From Saprospirales bacterium (GTDB taxonomy: Bacteria > Bacteroidota > Bacteroidia > Chitinophagales > Saprospiraceae): 16,149 nucleotides of DNA. Position numbers and translations under genes: made by a program. The notes under the pieces were generated by a model, which saw only the letters and a list, made by a program, of their open reading frames with translations, made no database searches and was not told the DNA's origin. Every line of letters starts with the position of its first letter. The stretch's first letter is position 1. The stretch covers positions 1,241 through 17,389 of the forward strand of contig DLXL01000342.1 of NCBI GenBank assembly GCA_003448025.1, written 5' to 3'. This document shows positions 9,035 through 15,721 of the stretch, piece after piece.

Positions 9035-9178
9035 AAATAAGGCAAACCGGGTTTTTAAAGCTAAGGCAAAATCCTTGTCACGGCGGGCATAGTCCCTGAC
9101 AAAGGTTTCAAGCGCCTCCGGACTTGCATTTTCAAGTGCAGCATGAACTGTGAAACGGGGAAGTTCTGTGGCTGGTTG

Positions 9179-9181
9179 TTA
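9179..9181 (-). other. In-frame TAA interrupting the SWIM gene
   Basis: On the minus strand the codons read AAA GCC GAA TAA CAA CCA. Everything before and after stays in the same frame: 9496 down to 9182, and 9178 down to 7805. One base change (for example CAA or GAA to TAA) would explain it, so recent mutation or a sequence error is the simplest view. Confidence 0.8.
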
Positions 9182-9496
9182 TTCGGCTTTTAGCTGTTTA
9201 GCCTCTTCCCGTTGTGCTAAAAATTGCCTCAGCCGAATCAACGTGGCGGCAATGTGTGCACACATGAGCCGCCGGCCTTCTCCAAAACACTCACAAGCAT
9301 AAGCTTTGATCTTATGAGGGGTGATCATCACTTCCGACTCATAATCACCTTCGTCTGTTTCCACCAGAGCAACCCAAAAATGCTTTTCAATTTCACGCAG
9401 GTTTTTCACACTTCCGGCTTGCACCAAATTATCAGCAGTTTCCCAGGTGGAAGGGCTGATACTATGTTCAAAGTCTTTCAGTGAAAGTTTTTGCAT
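9179..9496 (-). CDS. SWIM zinc-finger protein, N-terminal part (ends at an in-frame stop)
   Basis: 105 residues from ATG 9496. The SWIM motif is clear: Cys68-x-Cys70, eight residues, then Cys79-x-His81 (ACECFGEGRRLMCAHIA). It follows an N-terminal region (SLKDFEHSISPSTWETA) of the kind that normally opens SWIM proteins. SWIM domains bind zinc and are thought to mediate DNA or protein contacts; no exact function can be assigned here. A TTG at 9520 extends the frame, but it overlaps a promoter box (9518-9525), so the ATG is the better start. The TAA at 9179 falls shortly after the zinc finger, and the protein-like frame continues behind it, so this is probably the N-terminal fifth of a larger protein or pseudogene (7802-9496). 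Confidence 0.75.
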   Translation of the reverse strand: MQKLSLKDFEHSISPSTWETADNLVQAGSVKNLREIEKHFWVALVETDEGDYESEVMITPHKIKAYACECFGEGRRLMCAHIAATLIRLRQFLAQREEAKQLKAE

Positions 9497-9517
9497 GAAT
9501 TCGGTTGAAGCGAACTT

Positions 9518-9525
9518 CAAAAGTA
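9518..9525 (-). promoter_or_regulatory. Bacteroidota -7 promoter box for the SWIM gene
   Basis: The minus strand reads TACTTTTG, an exact TAnnTTTG match, 21 bases before ATG 9496, giving a predicted leader of about 15-18 nucleotides. No TTG is seen at the -33 distance. The presence of a promoter suggests that the interrupted gene is still transcribed. Confidence 0.5.
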
Positions 9526-9690
9526 AGCCTTTTTCTCAATATCATGCACTCAAATACCAGTATTGGCCAGGAACAATCAGGAGTTGTCCCGGAACTTTAT
9601 TTTGAGGGTGCACCTGTTTGTTAAATGGGAAAGGCCTTCAAAAACCGCATGATTTTAGCAAGCCGGCACGCTGGTAGTAACTATTACACC

Positions 9691-9739
9691 AAAACGAGCA
9701 TGAGCCATCTCAAAGAAATCGAGATGACTCATGCTCGTT
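9691..9739 (-). terminator. Long-stem terminator downstream of skp-like gene
   Basis: Arms 9693-9711 and 9721-9739 form a 19-bp stem with a 9-base loop. The one imperfect position is a C-A mismatch in plus-strand RNA but a G-U wobble in minus-strand RNA. On the minus strand the stem runs into a short U tract (TTTTGG). Both facts point to termination of the minus-strand skp-like transcript, whose stop codon lies about 50 bases upstream. The rest of the 9497-9787 gap holds the SWIM promoter box and nothing else I recognise. Confidence 0.65.
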
Positions 9740-9787
9740 CAGAATCTATGACAGATCAACCTTTATAAAAAAGAGATCCCGGCAGGA

Positions 9788-10303
9788 TTAATTGACGCCT
9801 AATTTTGTTTTTACCAAAGCCGTTACATCATCGGTTTCATTCGCAAACAACATAGCGCCGGTGCTGGTATCGAAAATCATCAGATAACCATTCTCCTTTG
9901 CAACAGCGCGAATGGCCTGATCCACGCGATCAAGAATAGGCTTAAGCAGTTCTTCCCTTTTGGCGGTAACCTTTTGGTTTGCTTCCTGCTCAAATTTCTG
10001 GATATCGGCCTGTTCTTTCTGCAGGGCAGCTTCCATTTCCTGGGCTTTGATAGGTGTTAGTTTACCTGCTTGATATTCTTCCTGAAACGTTGTAACTTTA
10101 GCCTGAAAAGCTTTGGTTATCGAATCATCCATAACACCAAATTTATCGGCATAGATTTTTAGATCATCATTGGCTTTTTTGGTATCAGGAAGCATTTCCA
10201 ACAGGTTGCCCAGATTCATGTGGCCATATTTTGGCGCAGTTTGGGCGCCGAGGGTAGCGCTGACGTACAGCGCAAAGAACAAAATGAATGCTTTTTTGAA
10301 CAT
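9788..10303 (-). CDS. Skp/OmpH-family periplasmic chaperone
   Basis: 171 residues from ATG 10303. The N-terminus is a classic signal peptide (MFKKAFILFFALYVSATLGA, cleavage before Gln21). An upstream GTG at 10324 would only add seven residues in front of it and is rejected. The mature protein starts with a short strand (KYGHMNLGNLLEMLPD), then a long charged coiled coil (about 42-135, rich in Lys/Glu/Gln), and ends in strands (YLMIFDTSTGAMLFANETDDVT). This is the Skp (OmpH) fold, a trimer whose helical arms hold unfolded outer-membrane proteins on their way to the BAM complex. Bacteroidota genomes often carry such genes near bamA, but no true bamA is seen next to it here. It has its own -7 box at 10342-10349. 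Confidence 0.88.
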   Translation of the reverse strand: MFKKAFILFFALYVSATLGAQTAPKYGHMNLGNLLEMLPDTKKANDDLKIYADKFGVMDDSITKAFQAKVTTFQEEYQAGKLTPIKAQEMEAALQKEQADIQKFEQEANQKVTAKREELLKPILDRVDQAIRAVAKENGYLMIFDTSTGAMLFANETDDVTALVKTKLGVN

Positions 10304-10341
10304 TGAAAGTATGTTTTTTAACACTTAAACGGAAAACTGCG

Positions 10342-10349
10342 CAAAGGTA
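10342..10349 (-). promoter_or_regulatory. Bacteroidota -7 promoter box for the skp-like gene
   Basis: The minus strand reads TACCTTTG, an exact TAnnTTTG match, 38 bases before the ATG at 10303. It is divergent from the plus-strand box at 10430, so the 143-base intergenic region carries back-to-back promoters. No clear -33 TTG is seen. Confidence 0.6.
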
Positions 10350-10429
10350 ATCGTTTGATCTTGTTAAAAATCGGTTAACCTCTACTTTAGCTGTAGAACG
10401 AAACGCCAAAGGTTTACGTTCTTACGTTG

Positions 10430-10437
10430 TATCTTTG
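10430..10437 (+). promoter_or_regulatory. Bacteroidota -7 promoter box with a very short leader
   Basis: TATCTTTG, an exact TAnnTTTG match, ends only 9 bases before the ATG at 10447. Transcription would start about 3-6 bases upstream of the start codon, so the mRNA is nearly leaderless. The in-frame TTG at 10435 overlaps this box and is rejected as a start. Confidence 0.55.
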
Positions 10438-10446
10438 ACTCACGAC

Positions 10447-11094
10447 ATGAAAAAATTACTTTTTTGGGGCTTTTGCCTTTTGTTTGTTTCGCCATTAATG
10501 GCACAAGACGACAATGACCTAATTCAGTTTTCAGGCCTTATCATGACCGAAGCAGACGGCCGTCTGGTTCCGGTGCCCTATGCTACGATTTCCATACCCC
10601 AAAAACATCGGGGAACGTATGCCGACTATCGTGGTTTCTTTACCCTCGTGGTGGAAAAAGGGGATAAGGTTCGATTTAACTGTATTGGATTGGAAACAGT
10701 TACGATTACTAATCCTGATACACTCACACAAAACCGTTATGCCATTGTTCAATTGATGTCGCAAGACACTTTAATGTTGCCTGAGGCGGTTATTTTTCCA
10801 TGGCCATCCAAAGAACATTTCAAAATTGAGTTTTTGAAGATGGATGTTACACCGGAATTACAGCGAAGGGCAAGCGAAAACCTTGCCAATGAATATATGG
10901 CTGAAGCACGCAAGAACCCGGACATGGTACCCTATGGCGGCCGGGAAAGTGCTAATTTTTACCTGCGCCAGCAGGCGAGGGAGTATTATTATTTCGGACA
11001 AACGCCACCGATGAATATCTTCAGCCCATTAGCCTGGGGGCAGTTTTTCAAGGCCTGGAAAGAAGGGAAATATAAAAAACAGAAAAAAGGCTGA
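10447..11094 (+). CDS. Secreted carboxypeptidase-regulatory-like domain protein
   Basis: 215 residues from ATG 10447. The signal peptide MKKLLFWGFCLLFVSPLMA is followed by a probable cleavage before Gln20. Residues about 27-105 fit the CarboxypepD_reg-like beta-sandwich common in Bacteroidota surface and TonB-linked proteins: FSGLIMTEADGRLVPVPYAT, then GTYADYRGFFTLVVEKGDKVRF. Residues 110-215 are not a known domain; they are charged, partly helical, and end in a basic tail (KEGKYKKQKKG). No barrel or TonB plug follows, so this is a stand-alone periplasmic or surface protein of unknown role. It is the first gene of a three-gene operon, with the next ATG 11 bases beyond its stop. Confidence 0.8.
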   Translation: MKKLLFWGFCLLFVSPLMAQDDNDLIQFSGLIMTEADGRLVPVPYATISIPQKHRGTYADYRGFFTLVVEKGDKVRFNCIGLETVTITNPDTLTQNRYAIVQLMSQDTLMLPEAVIFPWPSKEHFKIEFLKMDVTPELQRRASENLANEYMAEARKNPDMVPYGGRESANFYLRQQAREYYYFGQTPPMNIFSPLAWGQFFKAWKEGKYKKQKKG

Positions 11095-11105
11095 TTCGTT
11101 CCAAT

Positions 11106-11429
11106 ATGAGAATTTGGATGATACTAGGGCTCTTTTTGGGAGTAAGCAGTTGTGGGCAAAATCCACCGCCTGAATCTCGCACGGATAAACTGGCCAAATC
11201 ATTATGCCAGTGTACCAGTGAACTACTGGTATTAAACCAAAAGGCCCAGTCTTCGCCAGACAGCCTTGCTTTTCAACAGATTGAACAAGCATTTAACAAA
11301 GCAAAGGCATGCTCACAGGCTTTAGGGATAAAAAAAGAGGAGCAACCTGTGTTGGAAACTTCGCTTCAGTCCTTTTGCCCGGATTTGATGCAATATCCTG
11401 AATTAATCCAGGAACTTACCTCGCAATAA
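11106..11429 (+). CDS. Small cysteine-rich lipoprotein, function unknown
   Basis: 107 residues with a lipoprotein signal (MRIWMILGLFLGVSSC, lipobox Cys16). The mature part is short and helical, with four further cysteines (Cys34, Cys36, Cys69, Cys91), enough for two disulfides in the periplasm. I do not recognise a family. The gene lies between the regulatory-like protein and the acetyltransferase with 11- and 8-base gaps, so it is translated from the same message. Confidence 0.75.
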   Translation: MRIWMILGLFLGVSSCGQNPPPESRTDKLAKSLCQCTSELLVLNQKAQSSPDSLAFQQIEQAFNKAKACSQALGIKKEEQPVLETSLQSFCPDLMQYPELIQELTSQ

Positions 11430-11437
11430 ATACCTGT

Positions 11438-11872
11438 ATGACGATTATTCCTATAGAATTTGGTACACCGGAATACGAAGAATCAGTGGCACTCAGGTAT
11501 GAGGTTCTGAGAAAACCGCTTGGACTGGAATTTTCTGTAGAACAACTCGCGGCAGAATGGTCGGATACCCACCTGGCTGGTTTTGATGAAAATGCCAAAA
11601 TTGTCGCCATTCTTATTTTGACTCCTGCAGGTGACCATCAGGTAAAAATGCGCCAGGTTGCCATTGATCCAACTTTACAGGGCAAGGGATTAGGAGCCCA
11701 ACTGGTTAAAGCCTCTGAAGTGTTGGCACAAAAGAACCATTTTCAACGGATGGTACTCCATGCCCGGGAAACTGCTGTGCCCTTTTACCTCAAACTTGGG
11801 TATGAGGTAGTTGGAGGTCAGTTCGAGGAAGTAGGCATCCCTCATTTTAAAATGGAAAAAAGCTTGTCCTGA
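11438..11872 (+). CDS. GNAT-family N-acetyltransferase
   Basis: 144 residues with the GNAT fold. Motif A is RQVAIDPTLQGKGLGAQLV, in which QGKGLG (81-86) is the acetyl-CoA pyrophosphate loop (Q/R-x-x-G-x-G/A). Motif B is the VPFYLKLGYEVVG strand-helix (about 114-126). The N-terminal YEVLRKPLG segment, the ending HFKMEK and the size resemble the ElaA/YjgM-type subgroup of small acetyltransferases. The acceptor is unknown. There is no signal peptide, so it is cytoplasmic although it shares an operon with two exported proteins. The ATG is 8 bases after the lipoprotein stop. Confidence 0.88.
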   Translation: MTIIPIEFGTPEYEESVALRYEVLRKPLGLEFSVEQLAAEWSDTHLAGFDENAKIVAILILTPAGDHQVKMRQVAIDPTLQGKGLGAQLVKASEVLAQKNHFQRMVLHARETAVPFYLKLGYEVVGGQFEEVGIPHFKMEKSLS

Positions 11873-11886
11873 AATCCATTTTCCTC

Positions 11887-11927
11887 TGGTGATGAACCAA
11901 TCTATTTACAATGCTGGTTCACCACCA
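11887..11927. terminator. Hairpin between convergent genes
   Basis: Arms 11887-11899 and 11915-11927 (TGGTGATGAACCA / TGGTTCACCACCA) form a 13-bp stem with a 15-base loop. The single A-C mismatch of the plus RNA becomes a G-U pair in the minus RNA, so it fits the minus-strand gene ending at 11942 better. No U tract follows on either strand, so a terminator role is likely but not certain. Confidence 0.45.
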
Positions 11928-11941
11928 AAGGCACTGCCAAC

Positions 11942-14900
11942 TTAAAAATCAGTACCTAACGCAATGTGCATGAGGGGCTTTTGGATTTGTCTGGATTCCA
12001 GCCCCCAGGCATAATCTGCACGCAGATAAAGGCCAAATATCACCGCCCGAACACCGGCGCCATATCCCATCACTATGGGGTCTCGGAAATAATTCACCTT
12101 CATGATGGATATAACCGGGCCATCTGTGGGCCTGACGAGCGTGGTTGTATTGATTGGATTATCTAAAGAATACGGGCTTCGCCCTTGCCAAGCCGTTCCA
12201 GCATCAAAAAATCCTATGACCTGGAAATTTCGCCAGAAATTCCCAATAACCGGTTTTTGAATGAGGTACTTGAATATAGGAACCCGCAATTCCGCGTTCA
12301 AAAGGGCAAAAGTGTTGCCATTCCGAATGTTTTGTTGAAAACCACGAAGGTTGACCGCGGGGGCCTGATAGGCAAACTGATCCTCGGTGGGAAGTGGAAT
12401 ATTGGAGTTAAACTTTGGGAAGATCCAGTTATCCAGCCCGCCCATGATGTACAGCATTTTTTCAGAACCAAACGACGTGGCGCCTGCTACCCTGACAGCC
12501 AGTTGTGAACGACTGTCTAACATTTGATAATGCCGGGCATCAATGCCGACTACAGTCATGAACCCATTATTAAGTTTAAGACTCCAGTCGGGTTCGGTAT
12601 TAAAGGCAAATCCTTTAATGAGGTCTGTATAGATTTTGGCTCTGGTACCTTTTTTGAGGTTCAGGTCTACATCAAGAGAATTATCATATACAGCTGCAAG
12701 GCGGATAGAAGCCCGTTGCTCTGCACGATCCGGAATATTAAGTGTTACAATGTCAGAACCGAGTGCCCTAACCTTGTCTTCGCGTAATCCAAAAGTGGCA
12801 CGAAGGCTGGTAAACACATCAATCGGATATTTCAGTTCATACTGAGCCAGCAAAGTATTGGTTCGCTCCTGGTAATCCGGGGGTAAACTTGGTAAACTTG
12901 GCGATTGACGTAGCCGGTTATTGGTAATACTGCGCCGGTATAATACATATCGCTTGTCGAGCCGTTTTTTCTTGTTATCCATCCACAAATAATATTCAGC
13001 GCCATTAAAAGTGGTTGGCAATCGGAACCCGGCCTCAATCACATAATTTTCAAGCAAATCTTTGAAATTAGCTCTTAACAGCACACCTGGAGGAGGTTGC
13101 TGTAGCCTGCTTTGAGGCCCTTCATACAACTGTAAGCCATCAAATAACTGATTGTTATCCATGGTAGTAGACACGTAGTCTGTGCGGAATCGTGTCCGAT
13201 ATGGAATAATTTTAAAGGAATACAGTCGTACAATTTCACCTGGCTTTCCAAATTGAGCCATTGTACGCTTTAGCGGTCGCCTTGGCGGCGTTGGAACCAT
13301 GGTATCAGCGCTTGGAGAGGTCGGAGCAGCAGGCTCCGTCCTGGAGTTGTCACTGCCGGGTTTAGGTCCAGGTACTGCCAGGTAATCGGGGATTTGAATC
13401 AGCCAACCGGGCTCGATATATGGCAAGGAATCTTGTTTGGCGTCTGTCAGGGTATCTGCCAGAGTCTGAAAGGGTTTACTGGATTGGTCAATAACGGGAG
13501 TTTCCGTAGCAGGTTGAGGTGGAATGGGCAGGCCGGCACTCTTCAGGGTTTGGATTCTCCATCGTGTTGTTTTAGCCAGTCCCTGGACCTCTGGCTGAAT
13601 GTTTTTTTGTACAAATACCGCCTTCTTTTTTCGGGTAATCCGAAAAACCATTTTACCGGCTCTGGTTGCAGTATGTTGTTCCAGCAAGTTTCGGTCGTAA
13701 TTACTTGCATTCCAGGTGCGGGGTTTTTTCTTCCAGACCTGAATACTTTTTATACTGTCAATTTGTGAAGGATCTATGTTAGTTAAAACGGTGTCTAACG
13801 GCGCTAAAAAGGTGAGTATTCTGCTCAAAGGCCACTCCATTGGCTGCGACATGTCCAATGCTTTCACTTCTGCACCGTCTTTCAGATAAACTGTTGCCTG
13901 ATGATAGGCTACAAAGGGTTCGAGAACCCCGGCCTGCTGGTTGTAAATTCCACTTTCGTCGCTCAGGTAAGCGAAATGACTGGTATCTAACCCAACAGGA
14001 TTCCGCTCGTTGTACAGGGGAGAATTGGTCACTCTCACTAACTCAGAACTTCGAGCGTCCAGATCGTATAAAAAAATATCAAAATTGGTTATTGGAAGTA
14101 TACTGTCCAGGCGCTGAAAGGAAAGTGTATCAGTAATCCGATTGCTGGCAAACATCAGGTACTTTTTTCCGTCTAATTTCGTGACATGAGCATCCAGGTC
14201 ATCCCAAAAATCATTGGTTAATCGCTCAGTTTGCCGCGTGATCGTACGATATACAAATAAGTCGGAGAAGCCTTTTACCGCAGCAGAAAATACCAGTTCA
14301 GTAGGCGTCGCATAATCCATACTGAAAACACGCTGGAATTCCGGGGAAAGGTTACTAAGCTCCGTTTTCTTAGTCGTGAGGTCAATCACAGCAAGACGAG
14401 CTACATCTCTGCGTTCATAAAGTACAGCAATGCGTTGATTATCAGGATTCCAGGCAAGTTGCGGATAGTTGTAATCCGTGGCCTGAAGGGCATTTCGGGT
14501 TCCGCCCTTATAAATTCTTTTCCGTTTGCCTGTTTCCAGATCTTGTACCCACACCTTCCATTTGCCAATATCGTTGCTTACCCAGGCAATTCTCTTTCCG
14601 TCAGGACTGATTTTTAATTGAGATAAAGGCAGATCACTTTTATTTTTGATGGCAATTTTTCCAGGCTCGTCAACCGTTTTAAGTCCTTTGGCCTCCTCCT
14701 GATATACCTTTTTGTAATAGTCAAGCATGGCATCAGTGGTGCGTTTGTAACCACTTCCTAGAATATAGAAAAATCCGTTATCCACGCTCCGGTTAATACG
14801 CGTGAGGTATAACAAATTACTGACGGTCCCCTTGCCGAAGTGTGTACTGATATAATGCCAAAAGGCATGTCCGGCAAACCTTGGGTGCGCTTTGGCTAGT

Positions 14901-15583
14901 TTGTCGAAGTTGCTGTATTTGCCGGTCAGGAGAAGATTGCGCAAGCGATCATCCTGCTCGGTACCCCACTCCTCTCCGCAATAGGCGCCTAGTCCGCTGG
15001 TGTACCAACCGGGCAGATTTAACAACACAGCATTGGAAACGATTTCCTGTAAATTAGCACCATATAGCATGGAATTGATCAAAACGCCTGCGACCCCTTC
15101 GCGTATTTGAGCGCGCAAATGTTGATGATTGCCATCAAAATATACGAAAACCTTGTTGCCTACCACCTTTGTTTCTCCGCTGCTGAGCATGAAAACATCA
15201 TCCTCACCTATATTGCTTTGTTTTAAATCGGTCAGGTCACTAAAAACAAGCAATTCAATTTTGTCTGACAACTGGTGTTCCAGCAGTTGCTGGATGGTTG
15301 GAAAATCATATTCTGCGAACTGTAAGGCTGAATGGGCAACACTGCGGGCATCTCCATACCAATAGGTGATGAGATTAGTGGTTTCGTATAAACTCCAATC
15401 ATCAAATTGATGATGATATTGCACCCTGTTTTTCCCAAAAGAAGTCTGGGCAGTGGTTTGTGCCTGTGTTTTTGGTATTTGCACCCCTAAGGTCAGAAAA
15501 AGAAGGGCGATCACACCAGAAAGGATGCTTCGACCGGTTAACCGGGAAGATTCTGCTTTTTTTTGAAAGAATATAATGCCCAT
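11942..15583 (-). CDS. Exported TolB-like propeller / outer-membrane beta-barrel fusion protein
   Basis: 1213 residues from ATG 15583. A signal peptide covers about 1-41. Residues about 50-300 resemble a peptidase-MA (gluzincin-like) domain, but the zinc site is lost: IREGVAGVLI (160-169) stands where HExxH would be, and GWYTSGLGAYCGEEW (192-206) where the Glu ligand loop would be. Residues about 305-580 hold TolB/WD40-like beta-propeller repeats (LKISPDGKRIAWVS, YPQLAWNPDNQRIAVL, YLMFASNR, FAYLSDESG). A Pro/Ser/Thr-rich linker (about 685-770) follows. Residues about 830-1213 look like an outer-membrane barrel of the BamA/surface-antigen type, with strands such as VNLRGFQQNIRNGNTFALLNAELRVPIF and a terminal Phe (GTDF) as recognised by BAM. 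Bacteroidota homologues are often named 'biopolymer transporter Tol' or TolB. The function is unknown; a surface-anchored scaffold is my inference. Confidence 0.8.
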   Translation of the reverse strand: MGIIFFQKKAESSRLTGRSILSGVIALLFLTLGVQIPKTQAQTTAQTSFGKNRVQYHHQFDDWSLYETTNLITYWYGDARSVAHSALQFAEYDFPTIQQLLEHQLSDKIELLVFSDLTDLKQSNIGEDDVFMLSSGETKVVGNKVFVYFDGNHQHLRAQIREGVAGVLINSMLYGANLQEIVSNAVLLNLPGWYTSGLGAYCGEEWGTEQDDRLRNLLLTGKYSNFDKLAKAHPRFAGHAFWHYISTHFGKGTVSNLLYLTRINRSVDNGFFYILGSGYKRTTDAMLDYYKKVYQEEAKGLKTVDEPGKIAIKNKSDLPLSQLKISPDGKRIAWVSNDIGKWKVWVQDLETGKRKRIYKGGTRNALQATDYNYPQLAWNPDNQRIAVLYERRDVARLAVIDLTTKKTELSNLSPEFQRVFSMDYATPTELVFSAAVKGFSDLFVYRTITRQTERLTNDFWDDLDAHVTKLDGKKYLMFASNRITDTLSFQRLDSILPITNFDIFLYDLDARSSELVRVTNSPLYNERNPVGLDTSHFAYLSDESGIYNQQAGVLEPFVAYHQATVYLKDGAEVKALDMSQPMEWPLSRILTFLAPLDTVLTNIDPSQIDSIKSIQVWKKKPRTWNASNYDRNLLEQHTATRAGKMVFRITRKKKAVFVQKNIQPEVQGLAKTTRWRIQTLKSAGLPIPPQPATETPVIDQSSKPFQTLADTLTDAKQDSLPYIEPGWLIQIPDYLAVPGPKPGSDNSRTEPAAPTSPSADTMVPTPPRRPLKRTMAQFGKPGEIVRLYSFKIIPYRTRFRTDYVSTTMDNNQLFDGLQLYEGPQSRLQQPPPGVLLRANFKDLLENYVIEAGFRLPTTFNGAEYYLWMDNKKKRLDKRYVLYRRSITNNRLRQSPSLPSLPPDYQERTNTLLAQYELKYPIDVFTSLRATFGLREDKVRALGSDIVTLNIPDRAEQRASIRLAAVYDNSLDVDLNLKKGTRAKIYTDLIKGFAFNTEPDWSLKLNNGFMTVVGIDARHYQMLDSRSQLAVRVAGATSFGSEKMLYIMGGLDNWIFPKFNSNIPLPTEDQFAYQAPAVNLRGFQQNIRNGNTFALLNAELRVPIFKYLIQKPVIGNFWRNFQVIGFFDAGTAWQGRSPYSLDNPINTTTLVRPTDGPVISIMKVNYFRDPIVMGYGAGVRAVIFGLYLRADYAWGLESRQIQKPLMHIALGTDF

Positions 15584-15609
15584 GCACTCCGTTTTTGTGT
15601 TAGAACGCT

Positions 15610-15617
15610 CAAATATG
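15610..15617 (-). promoter_or_regulatory. Possible -7 box for the TolB/barrel gene
   Basis: The minus strand reads CATATTTG, seven of eight positions of TAnnTTTG, 26 bases before the ATG at 15583. It lies just downstream of the terminator hairpin (15631-15668), which is where a new promoter would be expected. Confidence 0.4.
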
Positions 15618-15630
15618 GGATAAATGTTTT

Positions 15631-15668
15631 AAAAAAAAGACCTCGCAGGTGAGAAACCTGCGAGGTCT
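15631..15668 (-). terminator. Strong intrinsic terminator of the DoxX/thioredoxin gene
   Basis: Perfect 13-base arms 15638-15650 and 15656-15668 (AGACCTCGCAGGT / ACCTGCGAGGTCT) enclose a 5-base loop. On the minus strand the stem is followed by eight Ts. This is a textbook Rho-independent terminator for transcripts coming from the gene ending at 15722. The GACCTCGCAGGT palindrome also looks like one that recurs between genes in Bacteroidota genomes; that is memory, not something visible here. Confidence 0.85.
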
Positions 15669-15681
15669 GGCTCATAATAAC

Positions 15682-15689
15682 CAAAGATA
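15682..15689 (-). promoter_or_regulatory. Possible promoter box upstream of the hairpin
   Basis: The minus strand reads TATCTTTG, an exact TAnnTTTG match, with a TTG (15713-15715 complement) 23 bases upstream. It faces the terminator about 14 bases away. It could start a short RNA of about 45 nucleotides, or it may be chance in AT-rich DNA. Confidence 0.35.
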
Positions 15690-15721
15690 GCTATTTTATT
15701 ACGGTATCTTTACAATTCGCA

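Noticed and set aside
9174..9181. Programmed stop-codon readthrough (TAA CAA CCA context) as the main explanation
   Set aside because: The CARYYA context is known from plant viruses, not Bacteroidota; a point mutation or sequence error is simpler. It is kept only as a possibility in the finding.
9497..9520. TTG start at 9520 for the SWIM protein
   Set aside because: The TTG overlaps an exact -7 promoter box (9518-9525), so it would lie upstream of the transcript; ATG 9496 fits better.
10304..10324. GTG start at 10324 for the skp-like gene
   Set aside because: It adds seven residues in front of a complete signal peptide; ATG 10303 gives the normal N-terminus.
13394..13768. 124-residue plus-strand frame opposite the TolB/barrel gene
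   Set aside because: It mirrors the linker and propeller region of a clear gene on the other strand and shows no domain of its own.
11942..15583. Calling this gene bamA or tolB
   Set aside because: There are no POTRA repeats as in BamA, and E. coli TolB has no barrel or peptidase-like part; only domain-level similarity is supported.
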